The notes: a model not told the origin generated them from the letters alone. 9,545 nucleotides of DNA from Anammoximicrobium sp032229885 (GCA_032229885.1 JAVYAJ010000054.1:1-9545); one strand, 5' to 3'; shown: positions 1-7,431, numbered from the stretch's first letter. Translations and numbers: made by a program.

Positions 1-487
1 CGAGCGCCGGCAACGGACGGTCCGCGCTCCTTCACCATCACGACGCCGCTGAAGACTGTATCGTGAAAGGCAGAAAACGGCTTAGTATAGGAGCGCTTCC
101 GCGTTCGAAGATGTACCCATTTCAGGGGGTTGACACGGAAATTGAACACTCCAATCAGCAAGCGGCGAACTAGCAATTCGCATCCTCGGTCGCTGCGCGT
201 CGAACGCATCGTCTGGAGCGGCAGGCCGGGTCGGGCGGCGCGTCGGCCGAGCGTCCCACGATCTACGGATAGCCCGTCTTGGCAGTGGATCGATTGTCTG
301 TCACGATAGGCGATGCGTTGCTGAATCTGGCGGCGCGCGGACCGTCCGTCGCTGAGCAACGGCGGGCCGACGCGAGGCAAACAACCATGTTGGATTCGGG
401 CGTTTCCCCGCGCGGTTCGGCGAGACACGCCCGGCGCGGGTCGTAAACCGCGCAGCCCGTTTGACAGCAGACGAGGGGGGCACTGCG
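1..487. other. Spacer upstream of the FGGY kinase gene, no supported gene
   Basis: No convincing complete gene is visible here. Reading from base 1 on the plus strand, a frame stays open to a TGA at 64-66 and would end in RSFTITTPLKTVS. This could be the tail of a gene cut by the window edge, but 21 codons are too few to judge. A weak promoter-like pair, TTGGCA at 279-284 and CACGAT at 302-307 with a 17-bp spacer, lies upstream of the kinase gene; the -10 half matches the consensus poorly. The stretch also holds the two arms of a 15-bp inverted repeat, listed separately. Confidence 0.5.
13..349. repeat. Widely spaced 15-bp inverted repeat
   Basis: The 15-mer ACGGACGGTCCGCGC at 13-27 reappears as its exact reverse complement at 335-349, about 307 bp away. 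Each arm contains an 11-nt near-palindrome, CGGAC and GTCCG around one central base, at 14-24 (centre G) and 338-348 (centre C). This could be a pair of binding sites for a dimeric regulator upstream of the kinase gene, or simply two members of a dispersed palindromic family. Function is inferred only. Confidence 0.5.
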
Positions 488-2059
488 ATGGCGGCCGGGT
501 TGGCAGACTTGCTAGGGCTGGACGTTACGACCACCGAGTTCGCGGTGGCGGTCCGGGATGACGTGGGCAACGAGGACTATGTAGCCACCCCAATGCGCGG
601 CGCGACGGCGTGGCAAAACGATCCCGCGTTCCCCGCGTTCGATCTGAGGGCCGTGCCCGGGATGCTGCGCGAGTTGCTCGGAGCGCTGCAAGCTCGCGGC
701 TGGCGCTTCGACCGCCGCGGCGAAGCTGTGCCCGGTTATGTGTCAGTAGCGTGTCGCCAACACGACATGGTCGTGTTGGGACAAGACGGCGAACCGCTGC
801 TGCCGGCGATCAGTTGGCAGTGCAACGCGGCCGGCGACGAGAGCGAAGCGTTGCGGGCGCTCGGGGTCGAGCGGACGGTCGGGATGATCGAACCGCGATT
901 CGTGCTGCCCAAATTGCGCTGTGTGCTGAATCGCCAGCCGGACTTGGCGGACCGTATCGGCGCCGTGTGTATGACGGGCGACTGGATCGCGCAACAGTTG
1001 ACGGGGCGACGATCACTGAGCACGTCGGACGCGCTCAGCAACGGACTGCTGAACCAACAGACGCGGGCACGGGCCGACGAGGTCATCCAACTCGCCGGTC
1101 TCCGGGCCGCCTGGTTTCCCGAGACGGCGCAGGCTGGCGACGTGGTCGGAACCGTACAGCCGATCACGGGCCGGCCCAGCGGCGCCCAGCCTAGCGCCGT
1201 CCAGCCCAGCGCTATGGATCCGTCCGTCAGAGCCCACGAAGATCCCTGGCAGGCTGTGCGCGAACTGTTGAGTGGCTGGCGCTTCGTCGCTGGGCTGGGC
1301 GACAACCACGCGTCGGCGGTCGGCAGCGGCATGACCGACGACTATCGCAAGTTGGTCGTTTCCGCGGGCACCAGCGGGACGATCAACCTTTCCTGCCCCA
1401 AAGCCGCGTCGCTACAGGCCGACAGCGGCCTGCTGCGATTCGAATTCTATCACGACGCCCTGTTGCTGCTGCTGATGCTGGCCGACTGTGGCGCATGGTA
1501 CAACCGGTTCCTCGATCGCTTTGCCCCCGAGCTGAAGCAGGCGATGGGCGAACTGAACAACCTCGCGTTGTCGGCCGATCTGACCGCCCTGCGACGGGTG
1601 CTGCACGACGACATGGATCATCTGGAAATCTTTCCGCCGTCCTGGGCGCGCACCACGTTGGGAGCCAAGGTCGCGGATGTCCAACTGTCGATTGCGCTCG
1701 AGTTGTTGTTGCGAGTCAAGCAGATGCTGACCGCGGTTCGAACGGCCGGCGTCTGCCTGGCCGACACGTTCGTGCTGACCGGAGGTCTGAGCCAATCGCA
1801 GTTCTTTCAATGCCTGTTCTATGCGGGCGTCCAACTGCTAGCGCCCGGGGCGAGCGTCAAAGTCAGCGGACGGACAGGCCCGCTACGCTACAAGACCTCG
1901 GCCTACGGCGCGTTGATCAACGCCGAGTTGCCTCGCGTACACGGACACCTCGCCGCGCTGCACGCCTCAGGCAACCGCTTTCCGCTGATCGATTGCGTCC
2001 AGCCACAGGGTTCGTCCGAGCTGACACTCCAGTACCTGCTGCGCTCGTACGGAGTCTGA
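488..2059 (+). CDS. FGGY-family carbohydrate kinase, xylulokinase-like
   Basis: Predicted cytoplasmic ATP-dependent sugar kinase of 523 residues, within the usual FGGY length. The N-terminal nucleotide-fold strand reads LLGLDVTTTEFAVAV (residues 8-22). A middle segment around residues 140-190 (KLRCVLNRQPDLADRI, then CMTGDWIAQQLTG) matches the xylulokinase pattern. GDNHASAVGSG holds the likely catalytic aspartate D272; GTSGT follows at 294-298 and the C-terminal nucleotide motif LTGGLSQSQFF near 431. I chose ATG 488 because GAGGGGGG at 473-480 is a good ribosome-binding site 7 nt upstream; an upstream in-frame TTG at 461 has none. Oddities: the sugar-pocket motif normally like W-x-D-x-R reads SWQCNAA, and residues 230-247 are a proline/serine repeat. 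The substrate cannot be named, and no isomerase or transporter gene lies beside it. Confidence 0.88.
   Translation: MAAGLADLLGLDVTTTEFAVAVRDDVGNEDYVATPMRGATAWQNDPAFPAFDLRAVPGMLRELLGALQARGWRFDRRGEAVPGYVSVACRQHDMVVLGQDGEPLLPAISWQCNAAGDESEALRALGVERTVGMIEPRFVLPKLRCVLNRQPDLADRIGAVCMTGDWIAQQLTGRRSLSTSDALSNGLLNQQTRARADEVIQLAGLRAAWFPETAQAGDVVGTVQPITGRPSGAQPSAVQPSAMDPSVRAHEDPWQAVRELLSGWRFVAGLGDNHASAVGSGMTDDYRKLVVSAGTSGTINLSCPKAASLQADSGLLRFEFYHDALLLLLMLADCGAWYNRFLDRFAPELKQAMGELNNLALSADLTALRRVLHDDMDHLEIFPPSWARTTLGAKVADVQLSIALELLLRVKQMLTAVRTAGVCLADTFVLTGGLSQSQFFQCLFYAGVQLLAPGASVKVSGRTGPLRYKTSAYGALINAELPRVHGHLAALHASGNRFPLIDCVQPQGSSELTLQYLLRSYGV
1175..1228 (+). repeat. 15-bp in-frame tandem repeat inside the kinase gene
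   Basis: Three full units of 15 bp (1175-1189, 1190-1204, 1205-1219) and a partial fourth encode PSGAQ, PSAVQ, PSAMD and PSV. The repeat lies between the N-terminal lobe and the catalytic aspartate of the kinase, probably in a flexible surface loop. It keeps the reading frame. Repeat number may vary between strains, by slipped-strand copying. Confidence 0.75.
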
Positions 2060-2458
2060 CGCGCCCGATCCGAAAGACGAGTTGGTTGGCGCCGAATTCA
2101 CGTCGTCACCCTCTGGCCGGAGTGCGCTGCGCGGCAGCACTTCGACCGCCTGGCGAGACGTTGCCCGTTCCACGACCGTGCGCGCATCGGCCCCAACTAT
2201 CGGCACAGTGCTTAGAAGACAGCGCTCAGAAGATATAGAGACAGAACTACGTTTGTCTCGCGTTCGTGCGGACTGTCAAGCCATGATTTGCGATGAATTC
2301 TCTTTGCATTTTTGGGTGCTTGTTGCTACGATCGTTGCGCACGGTCCATCCTGGGTTGCTGCCGCATCTGCTCGGCCGCCATTCGGTGGTCGGAATGAAC
2401 TTGTCTGTGGCGGGATGACTACCGTGCCGAATTCGGACGATCGACGAGGAAACGGCTA
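2060..2458. other. Spacer between the kinase and CBS genes
   Basis: About 400 bp with no protein that looks real. The plus frame 2082-2459 is open and its TAA overlaps the ATG of the CBS gene, but its product is rich in Ser and Arg with no recognisable feature. Base composition drops to a lower GC content around 2280-2330, where the candidate promoter lies. No clear terminator follows the kinase stop. Confidence 0.6.
2304..2332 (+). promoter_or_regulatory. Candidate promoter for the CBS gene
   Basis: TTGCAT at 2304-2309 and TACGAT at 2327-2332 are separated by 17 bp and lie in the most AT-rich part of the spacer, about 125 bp before the start codon. Both hexamers match the housekeeping sigma consensus only partly (3/6 and 4/6), so this is a weak call. 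Confidence 0.25.
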
Positions 2459-3403
2459 ATGCCTCTCTCTGCAAAAGACATCATGGTCACCAAACTGGTG
2501 ACCGTTCCTCCGGATATGCAAGTGGGCGATGCGATGCGGCTGTTGGTCAAGAGCCAGATCAGCGGGGCGCCGATCGTCGACGAGGCGGGCAACTATCTGG
2601 GCGTATTTTCCGAAAAATGCTGTATGCGCTTGTTTGCTCGGATTGCCGAAGCGGCCGCCCAACAGCAGGTTGCGCTGCCGACGTTGATGGATGCGCGACA
2701 GTTGATGTCCCCCAAACTCGTGGTGCTCAACCCGTTGGCCGACGTTGTCAAAGCCATTGGCGATCTGCTGAAGAACCATATTTCCGGCGTTCCCGTGGTG
2801 GATGCGGACAATCGTTTTCTGGGAGTGTTCTCCGAGAAGACCAGCATGAGCGTCTTGATTCAAGTCGCTTACGAACAACTGCCCTCGACGACGGTGGGCG
2901 AGTTCATGAACCGAGACTATGGCCGAACGATCTTGGAAGACGCGTCTTTTCTGGAATGCGCTCGGCTGTTCCGCGAGACGCCTTATCGTCGGTTGCCCGT
3001 GCTGCGCGGCGGCCAAGTGATCGGTCAGGTCAGCCGTCGCGATCTGCTCGCCAACGCCAATGAACTGGTCGGGATGATTCGCAGCCGCGCCGTTATCGTG
3101 CGGCCAACCGCCGACGATGCGGCTTGCTGCGAACAGCCGCCGGATGCGCCGCTCGAGCAGGTGCGCCACTTTGGAGATGTCAAGGCGGAGACGATCACCG
3201 AGGACATCGACCTGCTGGCGATCGCGCAAATCTTCCTCCGCACTCCGCGACGACGGCTGCCGGTGGTCCGCGATGGGAAACTGGTCGGCCAGGTCAGTCG
3301 TCGGGACATCCTGGAAACGACGCATCGGCTGATGGAATTACCGGCGCGGCGAGAATCGACGCTGTTGTACCTGAGCGCGTTGGATGCGACGTTTCACCAC
3401 TGA
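2459..3403 (+). CDS. Four-CBS-domain protein (two Bateman modules)
   Basis: A 314-residue cytoplasmic protein made almost wholly of four CBS domains: about residues 6-60 (DIMVTKLVTVPPD), 79-135 (LMSPKLVVLNPLAD), 146-200 (GEFMNRDYGRTI) and 235-290. CBS pairs usually bind AMP, ATP or related adenine nucleotides and report energy state; no effector domain is fused, so any partner would be a separate protein. Domains 1 and 2 both end in GVFSEK, whereas 3 and 4 both carry QVSRRD(L/I)L, so the protein looks like two separately duplicated pairs. ATG 2459 is preceded by GAGGA at 2446-2450, 8 nt upstream. No transmembrane segment or signal peptide is visible. Neighbouring genes do not reveal the target. 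Confidence 0.9.
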   Translation: MPLSAKDIMVTKLVTVPPDMQVGDAMRLLVKSQISGAPIVDEAGNYLGVFSEKCCMRLFARIAEAAAQQQVALPTLMDARQLMSPKLVVLNPLADVVKAIGDLLKNHISGVPVVDADNRFLGVFSEKTSMSVLIQVAYEQLPSTTVGEFMNRDYGRTILEDASFLECARLFRETPYRRLPVLRGGQVIGQVSRRDLLANANELVGMIRSRAVIVRPTADDAACCEQPPDAPLEQVRHFGDVKAETITEDIDLLAIAQIFLRTPRRRLPVVRDGKLVGQVSRRDILETTHRLMELPARRESTLLYLSALDATFHH

Positions 3404-3567
3404 GCGGTTCGCCACTGCGCGGCAGACTTCATCGCCGGCCGACCGACGCGGAGGCCAAGCGGGTGACCTGGCGATCGCGTGTGCACGGCGACGCGCGGTT
3501 CGCGTTGCGCCGCGGCGGCCTCGCCTCGTCGGTTTCGTCGCTCCCGCCGTTTTCGACACATCGTGCG

Positions 3568-3595
3568 TTGATTCTCGGGGAGGATACGTTCTAAT
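3568..3595 (+). promoter_or_regulatory. Candidate promoter for the Tat-exported oxidoreductase
   Basis: TTGATT at 3568-3573 and TCTAAT at 3590-3595 with a 16-bp spacer match the housekeeping sigma consensus at 4/6 and 5/6. Transcription would begin near 3602, giving a leader of about 120 nt that carries both potential hairpins before the start codon at 3726. It is the best promoter match I found in the window, but still a prediction. Confidence 0.4.
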
Positions 3596-3604
3596 CTGAA
3601 CAGG

Positions 3605-3639
3605 CGCCCGAGCGGCGGGCGACCCGGGCTGCGCGGGCG
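3605..3639 (+). promoter_or_regulatory. GC-rich potential hairpin(s), terminator or leader structure
   Basis: CGCCCG at 3605-3610 can pair with CGGGCG at 3616-3621 or, alternatively, with CGGGCG at 3634-3639, enclosing CCCGGG. The second choice is followed by TTCTTC. If RNA from the CBS gene reads through, it may act as that gene's terminator; if the promoter at 3568 is real, it sits at the start of the oxidoreductase leader. The two mutually exclusive pairings are visible; the role is inferred. Confidence 0.3.
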
Positions 3640-3662
3640 TTCTTCAGCACAGGCATATCTGA

Positions 3663-3702
3663 GAACGAACGAGCCGTGCAGGATTGGCTCTGTAGTTCGT
3701 TC
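3663..3702 (+). promoter_or_regulatory. Bulged hairpin just upstream of the oxidoreductase ribosome-binding site
   Basis: GAACGAAC at 3663-3670 pairs with GTTCGTTC at 3695-3702, and GAGCC at 3671-3675 pairs with GGCTC at 3686-3690. This makes a 13-bp stem with a 10-nt loop and a 4-nt bulge (TGTA) on one side. It ends 10 nt before the GAGGAG ribosome-binding site at 3713-3718. It could be an RNA control element or a DNA operator with dyad symmetry. No known riboswitch class is recognised. Confidence 0.5.
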
Positions 3703-3725
3703 CGTCATCGATGAGGAGAGCAAGT

Positions 3726-5105
3726 ATGAAGCGAGAAACGCAGGCGTCGGATCGACTGGCCCCGTCGGCTTCGCGCCGTCAGTTTTTGCAGTGGAGCACG
3801 GCGGCCGCCACGGCGTCGACGCTGGCCAGCGTCGCCATTCCGCGAGTTCACGCCGCCGAAAACAATGTCATCCGTCTGGCCCTGATCGGTTGCGGCGGCC
3901 GCGGCAGCGGCGCGGTCGGCAACGCCATGAATTCCAAGCACGGGCCGGTTCAACTGTATGCGATGGCGGACGTGGCCGAAGACCGTTTAGCCCGCGCGCA
4001 CAAAGCGCTGTCCAACCAGTTCGGTGACCGCGTGGACGTGCCCGCGGAGCGCCAATTCGTGGGTTTTGACGCCTACAAGAAGGCGATCGACTGTCTGGGC
4101 CCCAACGACGTGGCGATGCTGACCAGCTTTGCGTACGTCCGCAGCCTGCACCTCGAGTACGCGGCCGAGAAAGGCGTGAACGTCTTTATGGAAAAGTCGT
4201 TCGGCCCTGACGCGCCCAGCCTGCGACGGCTGATCAAAGCTGGCGAAGCGGCCAAGAAGCGAAACCTCAAGGTCCTGGCCGGTCTGCAGTGCCGCCACAG
4301 CGTGAACCGACAGGAGCTGATCAAACGGATCCGCGACGGCCAGTTGGGCGACATCATGCTGGTCCGCGCGTACCGGATCCATCCGGCGGGCGGCGGACTG
4401 CCGAAACGGCCGGAAGGAATCAGCGATCTGATGTGGCAGATCCGCAACTTCACTTCCTTCCCGTGGGTTTCCGGCGGCCTGTACGCCGAGATGAACATCC
4501 ATCAGATCGACGAGTTGTTCTGGCTCAAAGGCGATCTGCCGGCCCTCGCCCGTGGGATCGGAGGTCGGGCGCGCGGCGAACGAGACCGCGGCCAGGAATT
4601 CGATTCGCTTTCGGTCGAGTGGACGTTTCCCGACGGAACCAAAGCGACGGATGGCGCTCGTTGGCTGGGCGGACATTGCTTCCGCGAGTTCGCCACGTAC
4701 GTCCATGGCACCAAGTGCGCCGCCCAGTTTTCCGGCGACATCCACGCCGGCACGACGCGGATCTACAAGGACCAGCGGATCGCCAAGGACAACATCGTAT
4801 GGGAGGCGCCGCCGGAACAGTACAACCCGTGGGACGCCGAATGGAACGTGCTGCTGGAGAGCATCCGCGAGGACAAGCCGCTGAACGAAGCCGAGCGAGC
4901 CGCCCTGTCCAACTTTGGCGATCTGATGGGCCGCGCAGCGGTGCAGTCTGGAATGGAGGTCTCGTGGGATGAGATGACGAACTCCAACTTCCAGTTCTAC
5001 CCGGGCAAGATCGACGACCTGAATTACGATTCCGAGCCGCCGGTCAAGGCCGATGCCGACGGTTACTACCCCGTCCCGGTGCCGGGGGTCTGGAAAGAGA
5101 CCTAA
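3726..5105 (+). CDS. Tat-exported Gfo/Idh/MocA-family oxidoreductase
   Basis: A 459-residue predicted NAD(P)-dependent sugar or polyol oxidoreductase. The N-terminus has a twin-arginine signal, SRRQFLQ (R17 R18), then a hydrophobic Ala-rich stretch and a likely cleavage after VHA (residue 43), so the protein is probably exported folded with its cofactor. The Rossmann motif is IGCGGRGSG (residues 54-62). The usual E-K-P motif reads EKSFG at 156-160: the lysine is kept, the proline is replaced. NIHQID (H259, D262) matches the catalytic His region. The C-terminus ends in a Tyr/Pro-rich tail. ATG 3726 is chosen over ATG 3711 because GAGGAG at 3713-3718 lies between them, 7 nt from the second. Such exported Gfo/Idh/MocA paralogues are numerous in planctomycetes; the substrate is unknown. 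Confidence 0.9.
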   Translation: MKRETQASDRLAPSASRRQFLQWSTAAATASTLASVAIPRVHAAENNVIRLALIGCGGRGSGAVGNAMNSKHGPVQLYAMADVAEDRLARAHKALSNQFGDRVDVPAERQFVGFDAYKKAIDCLGPNDVAMLTSFAYVRSLHLEYAAEKGVNVFMEKSFGPDAPSLRRLIKAGEAAKKRNLKVLAGLQCRHSVNRQELIKRIRDGQLGDIMLVRAYRIHPAGGGLPKRPEGISDLMWQIRNFTSFPWVSGGLYAEMNIHQIDELFWLKGDLPALARGIGGRARGERDRGQEFDSLSVEWTFPDGTKATDGARWLGGHCFREFATYVHGTKCAAQFSGDIHAGTTRIYKDQRIAKDNIVWEAPPEQYNPWDAEWNVLLESIREDKPLNEAERAALSNFGDLMGRAAVQSGMEVSWDEMTNSNFQFYPGKIDDLNYDSEPPVKADADGYYPVPVPGVWKET

Positions 5106-5240
5106 ACCGAGATCCGTCACGGCCTCGAATCGTGGTCTTGTGGGCCGGCAAGCAGGCGACTGGAGCATCGTCGCCCGCTCGCGGTTCGCCCCGCGATCGA
5201 CTTGCTCGCGGTGGCGTCGCGAGCGCGTTCACGTCGTGCT

Positions 5241-5280
5241 GGCGTCGAATTGCGGGCGTCGAATTGTGGGCGTCGACGCC
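5241..5280. repeat. 14-bp tandem repeat, nearly three units
   Basis: GGCGTCGAATTGCG at 5241-5254, GGCGTCGAATTGTG at 5255-5268 and a truncated GGCGTCGACGCC at 5269-5280 follow without gaps. The first two units differ at one base. The repeat is non-coding and lies in the spacer between convergent genes. Confidence 0.75.
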
Positions 5281-5494
5281 ACCCCGGGCCATCACGGCCT
5301 CACGCCGTCACCGAACCGCCGCGCGCCGCCGCCTTCACCGCTCCGTTCGACTCGCTCGCCTTTGTGGCGTGGGTTGAGGACGGGGTTGCCCTGCGTCGCC
5401 CTGGACGAGACTATTGACGAGCGTCGCGCAAACTTACAGCCAAGCGTCATCGGGCAGCCGACGCGTGCTTGCTGATGCGTCGCCTTGCGATCAC

Positions 5495-5528
5495 ACGCTT
5501 TCTGCGCGTCGGGGAAAGCGTTTTCCTT
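5495..5528 (+). terminator. Possible rho-independent terminator for rightward transcription
   Basis: ACGCTTTC at 5495-5502 and GAAAGCGT at 5514-5521 form an 8-bp stem with an 11-nt loop, followed on the plus strand by TTTCCTT. It is almost 390 bp after the oxidoreductase stop and about 80 bp before the stop of the opposing protease gene, so it may protect the two convergent transcripts from each other. The T-tract is interrupted and the stem is only half GC. Confidence 0.4.
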
Positions 5529-5607
5529 AGTGTTCCATCCACGACGCGACCGCTCCGAAGCTGCGATGGGCGACGTCTCGAGATGAGCCCGTGCCGAGAT
5601 GGTGTCG

Positions 5608-7431
5608 TCAGCGGGTTTCCGCCTTCGTATCGAGCGCGACCTCGGGTGCGAGCCAGACGCCCCAATCACCGTTGATTCCATCCCCGCCGTCTTCGGCGCA
5701 TAGCTCCAGGACTTGAATGCCGCTTGTCTCGACCTCCGCCGTGCGCAGTCGATGGTCCGTGACCACCGACGAGCGAAACAGCTCGCGACCGTCGCCGCGC
5801 ACCACGAACACAACCGAACCTCGGCGTCTATCCTGGAGGCCGTAGCCGCTCCGAAAGCGTGTCGCTTTTCCGTCCAACACCAATTCGTGTCTTGCCGGAG
5901 CGTGAGCGTACAGTCCGCGATCAAAAAACTGGCCGCCGACCTCCAGAAAACATGTGTCAGGCTGCTCTTGGAGGACTTGATCTCGCAGCGGCGGTCCCCA
6001 GCCGACGGTGGCGGTGCGGAATTGAGCGCGAGAAATACCGATCCATCCATTTGTCGCCGGCAGCTCGCCCCAAGGGCGTGGGCGATCGGGGGCGAGCAGC
6101 GTCAGCAGATGGGCCGCCTTGTTCTGAATCTCGGGAACATCCGGGAAACGTTGTTTAAGGGCGGCAGCCAAGGTCTCCACGCGCGTCCGATCTCGTTGAC
6201 GGTAGGCAGCGATGGCTTCGATCAACGGTAGGCGGTAGCGGAACGGAGCGAGATCCGGCAGTCCCGCGCTGTCGACATCGTACTCGAACGCGAGTTGGCT
6301 GGTCGCCCCGTTGGTGTGACAAACCCACAGTCTCAGTTGCGAACGGCCGGGCCGCAACTCGCCGATCTCCAGCCGAAACCGACCATCCTTTGTTACGTCG
6401 CAGGTCCGACTGACGGCATCGTAGTTGTCGGGGATCTTCGCCCAGTCGTCGAAAGCGATAATCCCGAACGCGGCCGGTTGGGCATCCAGCGCGCCGCTCA
6501 ACACGAGCGTCTCGTGAGAAAAGTGAGCGTCGAGTTCCTTCCAACGCAAGGTTGGCGTGTCGGCAGCGGCCTCGCGTTCGCCCGCGAACGGGCGGCTGAA
6601 AACTAAGAGCATCGCGCCGGCATGGGTGAGAAACGCGCCGGGTCCCTCGCCGCGCAACTCCTGCCCGTAAACGTGATTGCCTCCGCCCATGAGGGAAAGC
6701 CCACGGCTATGATCCCGCTTCTTCTGACAGTCGTGCGGCAGTCCGAAGGCATGGCCGAGTTCATGAGCTAGGCCGCCGATGTAATGCGAATTGAACTCGC
6801 CGAGCGAACAAGGCCGTCCGTAGTACCCTCCCGAAGCGCTGCTCGACAGCAGACGCGGGTCCAGCCGCTCGTCATCGTACACCCACGCGGTGCCGGACAA
6901 ATGGCTCCCGCCCCCGACGTAAGGCCCGATTTCCATCGCTTTGCCATCCTCCCAACGGAGGAGCACTTGGAAGATGATCCACGTGTCGCGATCCATGTCG
7001 ATCTGTCGTTTTGCCAGCGTGGCCCGCACTTCTTGCCGGACAGCGGCGCTGGACTCCCGGCCGTACGCGCTGGTCGGATGGCTCGCCGGCGCCAAGTGGA
7101 TGACGAGCGCACCTTGGGCGTCGCGTTCTAAAGCGAACGTCTTCGAACCGAATCCGGCCGCGCCCATGCCGTCCCGGTAAAATCGTTGAACCTCGGTCAA
7201 GACGCGATCCAATCGTTCCCTGTAACCCTGGATTGGTTCGCGATCACTGGGTATGAAGTAGGCGATCCGCACGGGCGGCGCCGTCGCCGACAGGCCCGCC
7301 GCGGGCGTCGCTATCCCGCACAGAATGCCGCACGCCCATAGGGATGTCCGTCGTCGCCCCACGCTCGCTTTGCCTTGCGGATGATCGAGGCCCCCAGGCC
7401 GATGCCAATCGGTTGCAGAAACACGACTCAT
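5608..7431 (-). CDS. Secreted metzincin-like zinc protease with NPCBM-like C-terminal domain
   Basis: A 607-residue predicted exported protein. A basic stretch, GRRRTSLWACGILCGI (residues 25-40), followed by a small-residue region looks like a signal peptide ending near residue 50. The zinc motif HELGHAFGLPHD (residues 223-234) fits HExxHxxGxxH with E224 as the catalytic base, and LSLMGGGN with M248 resembles the Met-turn of metzincins. A middle region (about 290-450) is probably beta-rich linker or an extra domain. Residues about 455-600 (GLYAHAPARHELVLDG, RSGYGLQDRRRGSVVF, DGINGDWGVWLAPEV) resemble the NPCBM carbohydrate-binding module. The role is inferred to be cleavage of glycan-bearing or surface-bound protein. 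ATG 7431 has only a weak ribosome-binding site (GCGAG), so a start further in remains possible. No cognate inhibitor gene is adjacent. Confidence 0.85.
   Translation of the reverse strand: MSRVSATDWHRPGGLDHPQGKASVGRRRTSLWACGILCGIATPAAGLSATAPPVRIAYFIPSDREPIQGYRERLDRVLTEVQRFYRDGMGAAGFGSKTFALERDAQGALVIHLAPASHPTSAYGRESSAAVRQEVRATLAKRQIDMDRDTWIIFQVLLRWEDGKAMEIGPYVGGGSHLSGTAWVYDDERLDPRLLSSSASGGYYGRPCSLGEFNSHYIGGLAHELGHAFGLPHDCQKKRDHSRGLSLMGGGNHVYGQELRGEGPGAFLTHAGAMLLVFSRPFAGEREAAADTPTLRWKELDAHFSHETLVLSGALDAQPAAFGIIAFDDWAKIPDNYDAVSRTCDVTKDGRFRLEIGELRPGRSQLRLWVCHTNGATSQLAFEYDVDSAGLPDLAPFRYRLPLIEAIAAYRQRDRTRVETLAAALKQRFPDVPEIQNKAAHLLTLLAPDRPRPWGELPATNGWIGISRAQFRTATVGWGPPLRDQVLQEQPDTCFLEVGGQFFDRGLYAHAPARHELVLDGKATRFRSGYGLQDRRRGSVVFVVRGDGRELFRSSVVTDHRLRTAEVETSGIQVLELCAEDGGDGINGDWGVWLAPEVALDTKAETR

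Larger units (their letters stand above)
3404..3725. other. Spacer and leader region before the oxidoreductase gene
   Basis: Roughly 320 bp without a supported gene. At its left edge a short direct repeat, CCACTGAGCGG at 3397-3407 and CCACTGCGCGG at 3412-3422, spans the CBS stop codon. The right half holds a candidate promoter, a GC-rich hairpin region and a second hairpin, listed separately. The part at 3425-3560 is GC-rich and featureless. Confidence 0.55.
5106..5607. other. Spacer between convergent genes
   Basis: About 500 bp lie between the stop of the oxidoreductase and the stop of the leftward protease gene. No gene is supported. Short motifs such as GCTCGCGGT recur (around 5175 and 5205), and a 14-bp tandem repeat and a terminator-like hairpin are listed separately. 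The stretch has the look of repeat-derived non-coding DNA. Confidence 0.5.

Noticed and set aside
84..89. Leftward -10-like TATACT on the minus strand
   Set aside because: No acceptable -35 hexamer at the right distance and no leftward gene start is visible at the window's left edge.
2082..2459. Plus-strand open frame whose TAA overlaps the ATG of the CBS gene (TAATG)
   Set aside because: The overlap is typical of translational coupling, but the product shows no protein-like features and the CBS gene has its own ribosome-binding site.
2456..3325. Minus-strand open frame opposite the CBS gene
   Set aside because: The plus strand encodes four recognisable CBS domains; the reverse product is His/Gln/Arg-rich and featureless.
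3987..5168. Minus-strand open frame of about 393 codons opposite the oxidoreductase
   Set aside because: It mirrors a clear Gfo/Idh/MocA gene; GC-rich codon use on one strand leaves the opposite frame open.
5292..6050. Minus-strand open frame of about 252 codons overlapping the protease gene
   Set aside because: It overlaps the well-supported NPCBM-like coding end in another frame and has a composition typical of a false frame.
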